Below, piece by piece: positions 46,147 through 55,941 of a DNA stretch of 64,000 nt. The position numbers were made by a program, and so were the translations under genes. Under the pieces are notes generated by a model. It was not told the DNA's origin, made no database searches, and saw only the letters and a program-made list of their open reading frames with translations. This DNA comes from Aphidius gifuensis (taxonomy: Eukaryota; Arthropoda; Insecta; Hymenoptera; Braconidae): NCBI RefSeq assembly GCF_014905175.1, contig NC_057792.1, positions 8,184,001 to 8,248,000 of the forward strand. Reading direction: 5' to 3'. Position 1 is the stretch's first letter. Every line of letters begins with the position of its first letter.

Positions 46147-46293
46147 GAATTTGAATCGAAAGAAGACCAATAAGTGGAATAGTACATAAGTTAACATAAA
46201 TTAATTGTAACTAATGATTTTTTGATAAATAAAAAAAACAATTCAAAATAATTTGGTTTTAGTGTATTTATTTTTTTATTTAATTTATTTTTT

Positions 46294-46635
46294 TTACATT
46301 TCCTCATCATCATTGAAATCATGTAGATTATATGTACTATCATCTAATGATACATCTTGGTTATTTTTGCCATCGAGAACCATTGTTAGTGTTCCTTTCT
46401 TGACAGCATTTTCTAGCTCCTTAAATTCTTGATCATCTTGATTGAAATGTGTAGCAAATCTTTTTAGTAGATATGCATAATTTTCATTCTCGATTTCAAC
46501 TGTCAGCGCTGGACCATACTTTGATGTTGGAAATCTCGCTACTTTAGTAATTTTGTATACTACTTTTCTCTTCAAATCTTTCAATGATTTGCGTTCGTTA
46601 GCTTTTTGAAGTTTTTTTGCTTTTGCAAAACCCAT
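46294..46635 (-). CDS. 113-residue intact protein, convergent with the capsid gene; spliced 5' UTR
   Basis: Intact frame from the ATG at 46635-46633 to the stop at 46296-46294. The N-terminus is basic (MGFAKAKKLQKANERKSLKD), the middle reads KVVYKITKVARFPTSKYGPA and VEIENENYAYLLKRFATHF, and the tail is acidic. A short beta-rich middle between charged tails suggests an OB-fold-like nucleic-acid-binding protein, but I cannot name the family. A GT-AG intron lies just upstream: donor CAA|GTAAGT at 46745/46744, acceptor TTTACAG ending at 46645, 100 nt, placing the splice 9 nt before the ATG. TATATATT near 46831 could be its TATA box. It is one of only two undamaged frames in Polinton A. Confidence 0.6.
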   Translation of the reverse strand: MGFAKAKKLQKANERKSLKDLKRKVVYKITKVARFPTSKYGPALTVEIENENYAYLLKRFATHFNQDDQEFKELENAVKKGTLTMVLDGKNNQDVSLDDSTYNLHDFNDDEEM

Positions 46636-46880
46636 TTTTAATATCTGTAAATGGAAAAGTTATTTTTTAGTTAACAAAATAATTGAAAAACAATGATAAT
46701 ATCAATAAGTTACTAAAATTTTATAAATATATGATAAAACTTACTTGTTGGTTTCTAAGACTGGGCGCACTACATCTGATGGACTGAACAATAAGTGATG
46801 CTTAGTCTCTGTGCACGAGAATATATACTGAATCTCAGGTCCCCCACCAACGAAAAATTTTCCTTTCCTCTCTTCACTAA

Positions 46881-47040
46881 GAGTGGGAGAACGTTGTGAT
46901 TGGTTAATATTTTGTGGGAGAAGGAAAAACAGGTTATGCTTATCCTTACTATAAATTTTTTTAGGAGTGGAGGAACGTCGAGACTGGTTGATATTTTGTG
47001 GGAGAAGGACAATCAGGTAATGCTTATACCAACTAAAAAT
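46881..47040. repeat. Two subterminal repeats, about 86 bp, in Polinton A
   Basis: GAGTGGGAGAACGTTGTGATTGG (20 of these positions shared) at 46881 and GAGTGGAGGAACGTCGAGAC at about 46967 each lead into ATATTTTGTGGGAGAAGGA and CAGGT-A-ATGCTTAT. Tandem subterminal repeats next to a TIR may be binding sites for replication or promoter factors. Confidence 0.6.
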
Positions 47041-47102
47041 TTTTTCTTCCTACAAAATAGTTTTTACTTTCCATTATTCTAATCTCTTAATCTTTTAATT
47101 CC

Positions 47103-47188
47103 TCCTGGGGCGATATCCGCTGATTCTGCGAAATCAACCACCGATCACAGCGAAGGGGGGGGGGAGCCAGAACTCTCCTATATATACT
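47103..47188 (-). repeat. Polinton A right TIR
   Basis: Reverse complement of the left TIR with a few substitutions. It contains CTGGGGCGATATCCGC, GAAATCAACCACCGATC, a run of nine G (GGAGCCAG follows) and ends CTATATATACT. Confidence 0.85.
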
Positions 47189-47539
47189 ATTAAATAAAAA
47201 AAAAAATTTATATATAACCTATATATAAAACCTGGAGACATGAACAAATTATAAACAGAACCAAAAAAAAAAATAAAATACAAATGGCATCACGACTGAT
47301 TCAAATACTTTTCCAAGTTGTACAGATACTTTTTTACTTATTTTTATTAATGAAAGAGTATAACAGCTGATTTTAATCATGTACCGAGTGGTACAGGTAC
47401 CCTTTTTTTTATAAAAATACTGGCGGCTGATAAAAATGATCTTCCGAGTTTCAGAATTATTCATGGTAGAATTAATTGGAAATAAGTATTATCACTATGA
47501 TAACACGAATGAATAAATACTTATTCCAATTTTTTGAAT
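47189..47539. other. Non-coding remnant between Polinton A and MULE block
   Basis: AT-rich DNA with a small palindrome at 47478-47530 (GGAAATAAGTATT against AATACTTATTCC). ATGAAAGAGTATAACAGCTG and GTACCGAGTGGTACAGG around 47350-47400 resemble words of the MULE TIR (GTACCACTTGGTACATC at 50642). No gene is seen. Confidence 0.4.
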
Positions 47540-47760
47540 TTGACGATTTATAAATAAACTCACCTTCTTCATGCAGCAATTTCAAAGCACCTTTCAAGGA
47601 ATCATCATCAGTTTTCCGTAGTTTCTTGACTATCTTATCTATGTCCTTTCTGTAAATTTTTTTATTTGTTTTTTGTTGGATTTTTTCGCGCATTCCTAGT
47701 TTATTCCATCGCATAATATTGCTGAACTTTGCCTTGTTTAGCATTGTTCAATCTTCGATT
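47540..47760 (-). pseudogene. MULE transposase, middle block
   Basis: The minus strand reads MRWNKLGMREKIQQKTNKKI, YRKDIDKIVKKLRKTDDDSL and KGALKLLHEEGEFIYK. This is the segment between the N-terminal zinc-binding domain and the catalytic core in ZSWIM3-like MULE proteins. It is separated from the N-terminal block by the mariner-type MITE and from the catalytic block by Polinton A. Confidence 0.65.
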
Positions 47761-47779
47761 TAAAGCTAGCTCATTTCTA

Positions 47780-48722
47780 CAGAGTGTCCTATTTTAATTT
47801 ATCAATGGATTTTTTTCGAAAAATATAGCTTAAATTGTAAAATGTTTCAAGTAAAAATTGTAGGGCTTGAAGGGGACGAAGAAAAAAAAAAAAAAATTCG
47901 AAAAATCCAAAATGGCGGAGTTTCCGGTATAAACATAGTTTTTTTAAATGGATACTGCATTTTTTTTTTGCACCAAAACGTTTTCTACATCAAAACTAAC
48001 ACTTTTTATTTTAAAAATTTTTCGATAAAATCTTTTTTTTTTTCGGCCCGATTTTCTCTGTTTATGGATTTTCCTGAAAAAATATGGCTTTAATTAAAAA
48101 ATGTTATTATGAAAGTTGTAGCGCTCAAAAAGACAAAAAAAAAAAAATTCTAATTCAAAAATGGCAGTTTCCGGTATGAAAATTTTTTTTTTCGAGGTTA
48201 GGTGTAATTTTTTTTTATTAAAAAATTGTTCACATCAAGGCTAACACTTTTTCTAAATAAAATTTTCCGGAAAAATCGTTTTTTTTCAAAACTTTGTTTC
48301 TGCTTCTAACTCCACCATTTTGATTTTTTTTCGAAAGTTTTTTTTTTTTTCGTTTTCGTCTTTCTGGGCGCTACATTTTTTCTGAATATCATTTTTTAAT
48401 TAAAGCCATATTTTTTCGGGAAAATCCATAAACAGACAAAATCAGCCCGAAAAAAAAGTGATTTTATCGAAAAATTTTTCAAATAAAAAGTGTTAGTTTT
48501 GATGTAGAAAACGTTTTGGTGCAAAGAAAAAATGCAGTATCCATTTAAAAAAACTCCGGAAACCGGAAAACCGGAAACTCCGCCATTTTGGATATTTCGA
48601 ATTTTTTTTTTTTTTTTTTTTCTTCGTCCCCCTCCAAACCCTACAACTTTTACTTGAAACATTTTACAATTTAAGCTATATTTTTCGAAAAAAATCCATT
48701 GATAAATTAAAATGAGACACTG
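47780..48722. mobile_element. 943-bp palindromic mariner-type MITE (TA target)
   Basis: It starts CAGAGTGTCC and ends GAGACACTG, flanked by TA at 47778-47779 and 48723-48724. Arms of about 340 bp are complementary: ATTTTAATTTATCAATGG near 47791 against CCATTGATAAATTAAAAT near 48696, and the blocks around GTAGAAAACGTTTTGGTGCA. The core (48100-48370) is T-rich with its own partial symmetry. No ORF longer than 90 codons is credible. CAG...CTG ends at TA fit a Tc1/mariner/pogo-mobilised MITE. It interrupts the MULE transposase gene. Confidence 0.85.
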
Positions 48723-48799
48723 TATATTCCTTTAAAAAAAATAGATCCATTACTAATATGAAAGATTGAAAGAATCTAAAAAAGACTATCAAGAATTAT

Positions 48800-49298
48800 T
48801 CAATCATTTATTAATAAAAATAATGCAAAATAGTATCAAATGGAAATGAATATATGAACACCTCTAATCCTCTATGGTTTTCATGTTTGTCGTTTAATTC
48901 TCGAAGAATAACTTTGTTTGTTTGTAAGTCAACAGATAGATGAATAAAAGCGCCACAGTTTTCTTTCATTGTCCTAAAAATTAAAAAGAGTATAAAATTG
49001 AAAAATATATTACTTTAGCAAAATTTACGATACAATAATATATATTCTGATACAAGTAAAAGCCTGATACTAACGAGCTTGTTCTTTTTCCTGTGGCTCG
49101 ACTTTGACAAACTTTATCATAAACACATTGATATTTAATTTGTTTGAAAATCAAAAGATTGTCATCTTTGAATTTTAGTGAACGGTGCTTAGTAAAATCT
49201 TTCTTAACTTCATTTTTATATTTTTCAAAATTCTCGTGAAAATCGTCCCATTCATCATATTTCTTATTTACGTATAAAATTAGTTGTTGATGTTCCAT
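48800..49298 (-). pseudogene. MULE transposase, N-terminal exons
   Basis: Exon 1 (49298-49075) encodes MEHQQLILYVNKKYDEWDDF, HENFEKYKNEVKKDF and VYDKVCQSRATGKRTSS. A 101-bp intron (49074-48974, GTTAGT...TTTTTAG) joins it in frame to exon 2: TMKENCGAFIHLSVD, then ILRELNDKHENH. This is the N-terminal zinc-binding module (CxxxC...HxH) of ZSWIM3/FAR1-related MULE proteins. Reading is lost after HENHRGLEV. The initiating ATG is followed by no upstream in-frame ATG. Exon 1 and exon 2 together are undamaged; the break comes from the later insertions. Confidence 0.75.
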
Positions 49299-50595
49299 CT
49301 GAAAAAATAATTTTTTTTTAAATTATAAATTCATTATTTTTAATATATATTGTTACGTACTGGTATATGTTTCAAATAATTTTTGGTAAATTCAAGGGAC
49401 ATGTAGAATATCGAGTAACACATAAATTTTTTCTTTTTTATTTCTCATAATTATTTTTCATTTTCAGCAACATTTACATTTTTTAATATTTTTTATATTA
49501 TTTTTACTTTGATTTTTATTTTCTCAAGCCGTAGTTCAACGTTACTTTAGCAACTCGATATTTAACATCCGTTGATTTTAGCAATCGTTACAAATAATTC
49601 TCTGAGTAAAATATTAAATGCTGACTATCGTGAGACAGGTAAAATATAATTGGTCCAAGATGTTCCCACTTTTAATCATCCCTTCTTTAGTTTATAATTT
49701 TTTATGGGAATTTTTATTTTAATAATTTAAGGAGCTTCACTCTTGCGATAACTTCTGTTTGAACACTATCTAAATTAAATTAAAATCAATCAAATTTATT
49801 AAAACAAGATAATAAAATCAAATTAAAAATTATTTTTTTTATAAAATATAAAATCAATTTAATATTTTAATATTTAATAAAATAAATTAATATCAGTGAA
49901 GTTAAAACTTAAAGCAATTGCTAGTGACATATTATTTCCTAAATTATTTAACCTTCCTTAATCCTATATAAAAATTATTGACTGTGACATTTCTCAGGAG
50001 TGTTGTTTTCTGTGCTTCGAGTTTATTTTACCGTTTGGATTATTCGAGACTACCAACATCAACAGGCAACCATCCAGATTGACACGCTCTCAACAATATT
50101 GGTTTCGGATTATTCTAACATCAAGGTACATTTACAATAATACACATTCCCTTCTAACCCGTTACCCTGTAGGGAATAACAAAATAAGAGGATCTTTAAT
50201 ATTAACGTGAAATACTGAGTTGATTTATTCTAATTATTCTATGATTATTTTCTTTTTAAATTTTAGATTTATTGTGTGGTCACACAGCCACGTAATTGTC
50301 GTGGTTTCTTTTGCCAATCTCACTCTATATTCAAGCTGGCCAACATTGAATTTCAACATAAGTTTTAATTTATAGTGAAAGATATTTTGGATAAATAAAC
50401 TTAAATAAAATAAGTCAATCAACATTTTTTTATTATGAAATAAGGTCAAATATGGTACAAATAACGTTTTATGATCGATTAAAAAAAAAAAAAATTATTT
50501 TCTTGGGGTTGGCATTGCATTTCTCATAATGTAAAATATATAGGACATTCTCCCCTCCACAACACTCTAAAACCGGCGTTGGACATGCCTTAAAT
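49299..50595. other. MULE 5' flank, no gene recognised
   Basis: AT-rich DNA between the transposase start and the right TIR. TATATAAAAA at 49969 followed by GTGACATTTCTCAGGAGTG looks like a plus-strand core promoter, and TGTTACGTAC at 49351 like an LTR start, but no matching LTR end or TSD was found. It may hold an old, unidentified insert. Confidence 0.4.
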
Positions 50596-51004
50596 CAACT
50601 GGAATTCTTTTTAACTCATTTTATTCATATGAAAGAGTGTGTGTACCACTTGGTACATCAATCAACTCACTAGAACAATCTAATGAACTATCTGCTTTTA
50701 TTGAACTTACTAAGTCTGATACAACACTGACTCAACAAAGTAATTTAGTATTGCATTATGATTTCGTTAATCACATTTCAACTTGATTCATTATTTTTGC
50801 ATTGTAAATACGTCATTCCTTTGTTATTTATATTTGCGCGTATCACGCATTGAAAAATTATTGTCACGTTATTGTTGCGTTATAAAAATTATTTGTGCGT
50901 AATTTCTATTTTATTTCTGCGTTATTTTGGTGGAAACTATTTCTGCCTTATTTCAATTTTATTTCTGCGTTATTTTTGCGGAAGTAGTGCGAATTGCCTT
51001 ATCC
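50596..51004 (-). repeat. MULE terminal inverted repeat, right
   Basis: Complement of the left TIR, ending GCGAATTGCCTTATCC at 51004, followed by AAAATTATA (51005-51013), the TSD. Confidence 0.9.
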
Positions 51005-51304
51005 AAAATTATAAGCCCAATTGGACAACTAAAATATTCGAAATTATAAGAATAAATAACGAATCTCCAGAAACATATAAACTTGAAGACTATTAACATA
51101 ACCCAATGAAGGATGTTTTGATTAACCTAAATATCAAAAAGTAAAACATCCTGGCATTTATTGAATTAAAAAAATAATTAGAAGGAAATAAAATATATGT
51201 AGAATATTTGGGATTTGATAATTTACACAACTGGTGAGTGTATCAGTCAGCTTCGAATAAATGAATAAATAACCAATTCAGTAAATAAGTTTTGATCTTA
51301 ATCA

Positions 51305-51960
51305 CATAACATTGTTTTCGGCGTACTCCGAACTTATCAACGATTGTTAGTAAAATACTTTTGTCCAGCTTTGTATAAAACCGTGGTTAAATACGTCAGC
51401 TAATGTATAATTTGTCAACGTTGTAAAGTGGAATAAAAGGCTCCCACGAGTTACATGAATCCCAAAATATTCATAGGGCCTTGGTCTCGTATAACAGTGG
51501 ACATTATGGGTCCGTATCCGAAGAGCCAAGTTGGTCATCGATATATCTTGGTAATACAAAATAGGCTCACGAAAAGGATAGAAATAGCTCCCTTGAAGAA
51601 TGTGACAAGTGAAGCCATCTGTCAAGTTTCACAAGAAAGAGTTATAAACCGTTGGGGTGTTCCCCATGAATTGCTAACGGACAATGAGACCGAGTTTAGA
51701 ATCGAGGTCACTTTTGGTCGTTCTCATAAGAAACACAGACGAAGTTATCGATGACTCCGCTGTATCATCCATAGGCTAACCCCACCGAACAGGTTAATCG
51801 AAGTATCAAGATGATGATGCGTGCGTTTCTTAATCCCGACCATAGAAAGTGAGATAAGTACATCAGTGAAATACAATTCGCTTATAATACTTCGTACCAT
51901 AGCTCTCTTATAGTGACATTTGCATTCGCGCATTCGCCAATCATGGACGGAACTTAGAAT
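51305..51960 (+). pseudogene. Gypsy-type retrotransposon integrase relic
   Basis: 51305-51450 encodes an H2C2 zinc domain (FGVLRTYQRLLVKYFCPALY, CIICQRCKVE). From 51455 follows the rve core: WSRITVDIMGPYPKSQVGHR with the first Asp, then LLTDNETEF with the second. After a frameshift, TPLYHP and NPTEQVNRSIKMMM carry the catalytic Glu, then AYNTSYHSS. Stops within the frame (near 51395, 51440, 51770, 51850) and the absence of RT, protease or LTRs show an isolated fragment of a Ty3/Gypsy pol gene. Confidence 0.85.
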
Positions 51961-52099
51961 CGAAAGGTTGCCTCTGACGAGATTTGACGAAAGATCTCGA
52001 AAACGTTGTAATCAGGTCTGAAGAGTGGATTGAACAAATGATGTGTCATGTTGCACCAAGACTGGCTGTCTCTAATTAAAAAAAAAAAATTTGTGTGTG

Positions 52100-53479
52100 T
52101 TAGCAGTACGCGCGGGGGAAGTGAAACTTCTTTCGCAGTTCGTCAAGATATTCGTAACGACTTCAATAATATTGACAATCAATTAATAAATGATGATATT
52201 ATTGATGATATTAAGGTACAACCAGGGCAAAATGAGAGACATCTGGCGGATGTTTGCTAAAAACATTATATATTCATGAGTGCGAAAAGGACGAAAAATT
52301 AGAAAGAGAATACTGTTTCTCACTTCCACTCAAGTATTTAGACAAAGACAAAAATTTATTATCCTCTATTAATTAAAATTGAATATTAAAACTTATACTA
52401 AATTTGGGTGATGATTTTTCGTCTTTTTTTCTAGTTTTATCCTTTAGTTTTTGGTAAATATGGCATTATTTTTTCAAGTATTTCGATGGGGTATTATGAA
52501 AAGCTGAACATCATTTTCCATAAGAGCCTATGTTTAACCTCAAAAAAAAGGACCATCTTTAACAGTTAATTAATCAAAAAAACATCTTATAACAAAAAAA
52601 CTGATTAAAGAAAAAGGTGTATCGTTATTTCAATTATCTACTCTATAAAATTCGTGAAATCGTCATTATTTTTAATTTTCCCTGGTTGTACCTTAATAAT
52701 ATTGATAATGTTTATAGTGTAGGGGTCTTTGATTCTCGGCGATTTTTTAAGTACTCGAGTACTGGATCGATTCATATCGAGTACAAGTATCCGATTCTTT
52801 TCAGAGCCGATTAATCGATTCACGATTCTTTTTCACCGAATATCTATATCGCCAAAAGAATCAGTCTTGTTTTTCTCCCTTACAAAGCGCATTGTTTTAG
52901 GTTTTATAAACCTAGGCCATCATTTGTATTTATTTTAAACTATTTTTTAATATTAAATAAAAAAAGAAAAAAAATTAGAAAGAAACAACAAAGTTCGTTG
53001 ACACTTGATGATTGGGGATTGGCTTCTGACAGTTCTCATATAAATAATAAATATTAATATAAATATGAATATTATTTAATATTTAATATTTAATGAATAA
53101 TAATAATATTTAGTTATTTATTATTAATATTTATAATATTCTCTTTTTTAACATCACGATTTTTTAATCGATTCTTTATGAGACAGCTATCCAGCTCGTT
53201 GCTGCAGCTAAAAATTTTTTTCCGTGTAAGCGCTGCGAACCGATCAGCTACACTATTGGCAACGCACACACACACTCATTCAAAGCATATCTCTTTTCTC
53301 ACTCGTAGCCACTCACTCACTCACTCACTCTTATTAGTTATATGGGCAAATGCTTGCTCGGTCAGAGCGTTCGCTTGCGCCGAGCGTTCGCTTGCACCGA
53401 GCGTTCGCTTGCTCCGAGCGTTACATGGCCGACACACTGATTTTTTTTTTCACTACCCTGCGAAAAGAAGTTTCACTTC
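52100..53479 (-). mobile_element. Helentron-like repeat F, copy 2
   Basis: On the minus strand it starts GAAGTGAAACTTCTTTTCGC, AGGGTAGTG at 53479 and ends TGCGAAAGAAGTTTCACTTC, CCCCCGCGCG, TACTGCTAA at 52100. A GC-richer stretch (53170-53430) has four GAGCGTTCGCTTGC units and a (TCAC)n block. The left portion carries AT-rich sequence and the TTAA-flanked MITE at 52215-52692. A segment with GATTCTCGGCGATT/AATCGATTC words (52730-52860) has no counterpart in copy 1. No ORF is credible. Confidence 0.65.
52215..52692. mobile_element. 478-bp MITE with TTAA target duplication
   Basis: The termini GGTACAACCAGGG and CCCTGGTTGTACC are perfect 13-bp inverted repeats, each bordered by TTAA (52211-52214 and 52693-52696). 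A TTAA TSD is the hallmark of piggyBac and Kolobok elements. It is non-coding. The inner right part (52480-52690) is shared with 55370-55575, a degraded relative. Confidence 0.85.
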
Positions 53480-54252
53480 AATAAAAAAATTTTTTAATCT
53501 TTTTTTTAACATTATTATCGTATTTGGCAAGTATATTTTTGAATGTTACAGCACTCAGATAGAAAATTTAATAATTACTCAAATTTGTATAGAGTCAAAA
53601 TTTTGTGACACAATTAGATTGATTAATGATTAAAAAAATCGTGGAAAGCAGACTCTGACTGGGCGACCGAGACATGCTCCGTGACAATGAACTTCTTAGG
53701 CAGGTTGACGACGTGATTTATAAGTTGTTTAAGGTTGTTGTAACGAGTGAAAGTGCTCACACACATATTTCGATAATACCCACCACGTTCGTCTACCGTG
53801 ACGCCAGCAATGTGATTTTTTTTCTCGTCATTGAAAGATATATGTTTAAAATCGCTTCGAGTCCGGCCACCAATTTATAAGGTGCGACCGTAATCAAATT
53901 GTAAACTTGTATGGTGACGTGGCTGTGCCACCTCACAAACTGATGATATATATATGTTTTTTGTCTTGTATTAATATAATCTGCATCAAATTAATATATT
54001 CTGTCTTATTAAATAAATTGTTGTTGAATAGTATTTAAAAGTAAATTTGTGGGTAAATGTTTAAGACACTTTCATAGCTAGATTTTGGGGGCGTGTCCTA
54101 AATAAAATCCTATGCTTTTTATATTGTAGATTTTGTCATACCAACCCCAAAATACCAAAAGTTTGAAGTTTTCGTGATAATTTTTTCTGCGTAAACCATT
54201 TATTTTTTTCATTATTTATCAATTTTATGCAATATATATCAATAAAAATCAA

Positions 54253-54560
54253 TTATCAGGAGACCCGGTAGGGTCTCGCCTCAATTTTAGAACGAAAAAA
54301 ATAGATAGGACGAACGCGAACTCTCTTACCGGGTATAAGTATTTTAAGTTTGTGCTCTGTGACGTCATAATTTCTAATTTATCAATTTCTAGGCTAACTA
54401 TTGGCCAAAAAAGAAATAAAAAATAGTTTTATCATATATATCGATGACCCTCTTCCTAATAAGCCTACTTTCGATTTTTTCCAATAACTAATAAAAAAGA
54501 TATCAACGACAGTAAATCCGAAAACAAAAACTTATTAAAAAATAAATTTCTCACCTGAAT
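54253..54560 (-). repeat. Dispersed repeat H ending in a conserved hairpin, copy 2
   Basis: Reverse-orientation copy of 11290-11592. On the minus strand the order is TTTCGGATTTACTG, GAAAGTAGGCTTATTAGG, GTGACGTCAC-like GACGTCACAG, TACCCGGTAAG, AATTGAGGC, and then the hairpin GAGACCC-TACC-GGGTCTC followed by CTGATAATT. Confidence 0.6.
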
Positions 54561-55369
54561 GTCCTCGTTGCTTCCCACTCTCAAGACGTTTCATGTCGTA
54601 CATACGGATATGCATGTATGCATGGTTATCGATTATTTTCTTGTCCGTGTGTGTGCTTGTTTTTTTTTTTTTTTAATTCTCCCTTAGCTACATATAAGTA
54701 TATATATATACATGTTTCAATTTTCGATTTATTTATATGCAAGAAGATTTGTTATTTCTTATATATAATTAATATCGTTATTATTTCATCATTCATGGTT
54801 AAATGAAAATATGTAGAAGAATTGTACAGATGCGTGAACCTGGCCTGCATAAGTCCCAGAAAAATTATCTAGAATATACCCATTAGTAGCGTCTCAATTT
54901 GTACCATTTTACACCGCAATTGTTTTCATTTGTACCTTAAAATTAAAGAGTGGAGAAAGGGTTAAAACCAATTTTTTCTAGATGACTCAGGGGAAAAAAA
55001 TTGCCACAGAATAATTCGTACTAAAGCCCGGAATTTGTACCTCAAAAATAACAACAAAAAAAAAAATTATTTACTCCAAAACGTTAATTAATTTATGATG
55101 CTCCATTATTTTGTAATGGAGTTTAGTTTGTGCAAGTTTAAATTTTTCCGCTATTTCAATATTGCTCAGTTTTCATGGCTTCTCATTAGAAAATCAGTAA
55201 AATCCGTGTTTTTGATAGATAATTTTAATTATTACTCAAAAAGCAGTATTAAAACCCCATGTGAACCGAACATTAAAAATTTCCTTATTATTTTTACTAT
55301 TATTGATTAGTTTTTTAAAATGAAGTGATTGTTAGAAATGTAATTTAGTTATGTTCAAAGAAATTTCAA

Positions 55370-55575
55370 ACATAGCTTTCCATAAGAGCCCATGTATAAC
55401 CCCTCTAAAAGTAGTCAACTTTTAAAAATCATTAAAAAAAAAAAAGGTTGATAACAAAAAAACTGATTTCACGAAACGATGCATTAATATTTCAACTATC
55501 TACTGTATAAATTTTAAGAAATTCTGATTGTTGAGAAGTAGCTATGAATGTACCTTGAATATAAAAAAGTAAAAG
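55370..55575. repeat. Degraded relative of the TTAA-flanked MITE
   Basis: CTTTCCATAAGAGCCCATGT, ACAAAAAAACTGATT, TTTCAACTATCTACT and a terminal ATGTACCTTGA parallel 52510-52696. The left end is not found. Confidence 0.5.
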
Positions 55576-55941
55576 ACTAAATTCATCAAATATCAATAAA
55601 AGATAAATTTAGTCATCTTACAAGGTCAAATTGATTTTGAATTTTTAATGATTTTAGGTAAGAAATGACTTTAATGTTATTAGGTACTAATCAATCGTAA
55701 ATGTCGGTCTGTGGCTCGATAAGTTCCAGCTAACTAGTTTGAATGTGACGATAGACTGATTAATTTTTTGACGTGTAGCCTTTTTTGAGTAGGACTTTGT
55801 CACCGTGTAATGCTTTGTGTCACGGACTAATCTTAGTTTCTTAATTTTTTTAACTGGACTCTGAAGTTATCAACCTGATCAGTATCTCTACCTTCCATTA
55901 ATAAAATGGAAAATTTAGCTCTATTTTATGAACAAATGAAA

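Larger units (their letters stand above)
37204..47188 (+). mobile_element. Polinton/Maverick A, about 10 kb, decayed
   Basis: Inverted termini of about 85 bp (37204-37290 and 47103-47188) start AGTATATA and bracket the typical Polinton virion and replication genes on the plus strand: PolB, PLA2/minor virion protein, adenain-like protease, penton-like protein, small ORF, and major capsid. A small spliced gene precedes PolB and another converges on the capsid gene. No integrase or ATPase gene is present between the TIRs. The insertion lies inside the MULE transposase gene. Polintons make 6-bp TSDs, but none is certain here. Most genes carry nonsense changes. Confidence 0.9.
35658..51004 (-). 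mobile_element. Mutator-like (MULE) transposon, 9-bp TSD, with nested Polinton A and MITE
   Basis: The terminal inverted repeats start GAATGAGGCTATTCGCAC (left) and GGATAAGGCAATTCGCAC (right, complemented) and are flanked by a perfect AAAATTATA duplication (35649-35657 and 51005-51013). Inside, on the minus strand, is a split ZSWIM3/MULE-type transposase gene. Subtracting Polinton A (37204-47188) and the mariner-type MITE (47780-48722) leaves about 4.4 kb, a normal size for such an element. The long TIRs (over 400 bp), the 9-bp TSD and the transposase type agree with one another. The nested inserts and frame breaks mean that it is dead. Confidence 0.92.
53500..55890. repeat. Disrupted copy of the LTR-like family at 58937-60910
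   Basis: 53570-53720 matches 59330-59480 (GGAAAGCAGACTCTGAC against GGAAAGCGGAATCTGAC, then GCGACC). 55655-55890 matches 59690-59945 (GGTACTAATCAATCGTAA against GGTGCTAATCGATCGTAA, then GTGACGA). The 1.9 kb between them include the hairpin repeat H copy 2 and a relic of the TTAA MITE. No ORF was recognised; Ser/Thr-rich frames around 53178-53880 do not persist. Confidence 0.6.

Noticed and set aside
37191..47195. A 6-bp TSD for Polinton A
   Set aside because: The flanks (AAAATAT/AGT on the left, ATTAAA on the right) do not match at any phase I tried; both sides are low-complexity AT.
19000..47200. An integrated polydnavirus or other exogenous-virus segment
   Set aside because: All virus-like genes are those of Polintons; no excision junctions or virulence gene families were seen.
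49351..50582. A solo LTR starting TGTTACGTAC with a plus-strand TATATAAAA promoter
   Set aside because: No corresponding CGTAACA end and no TSD could be found.
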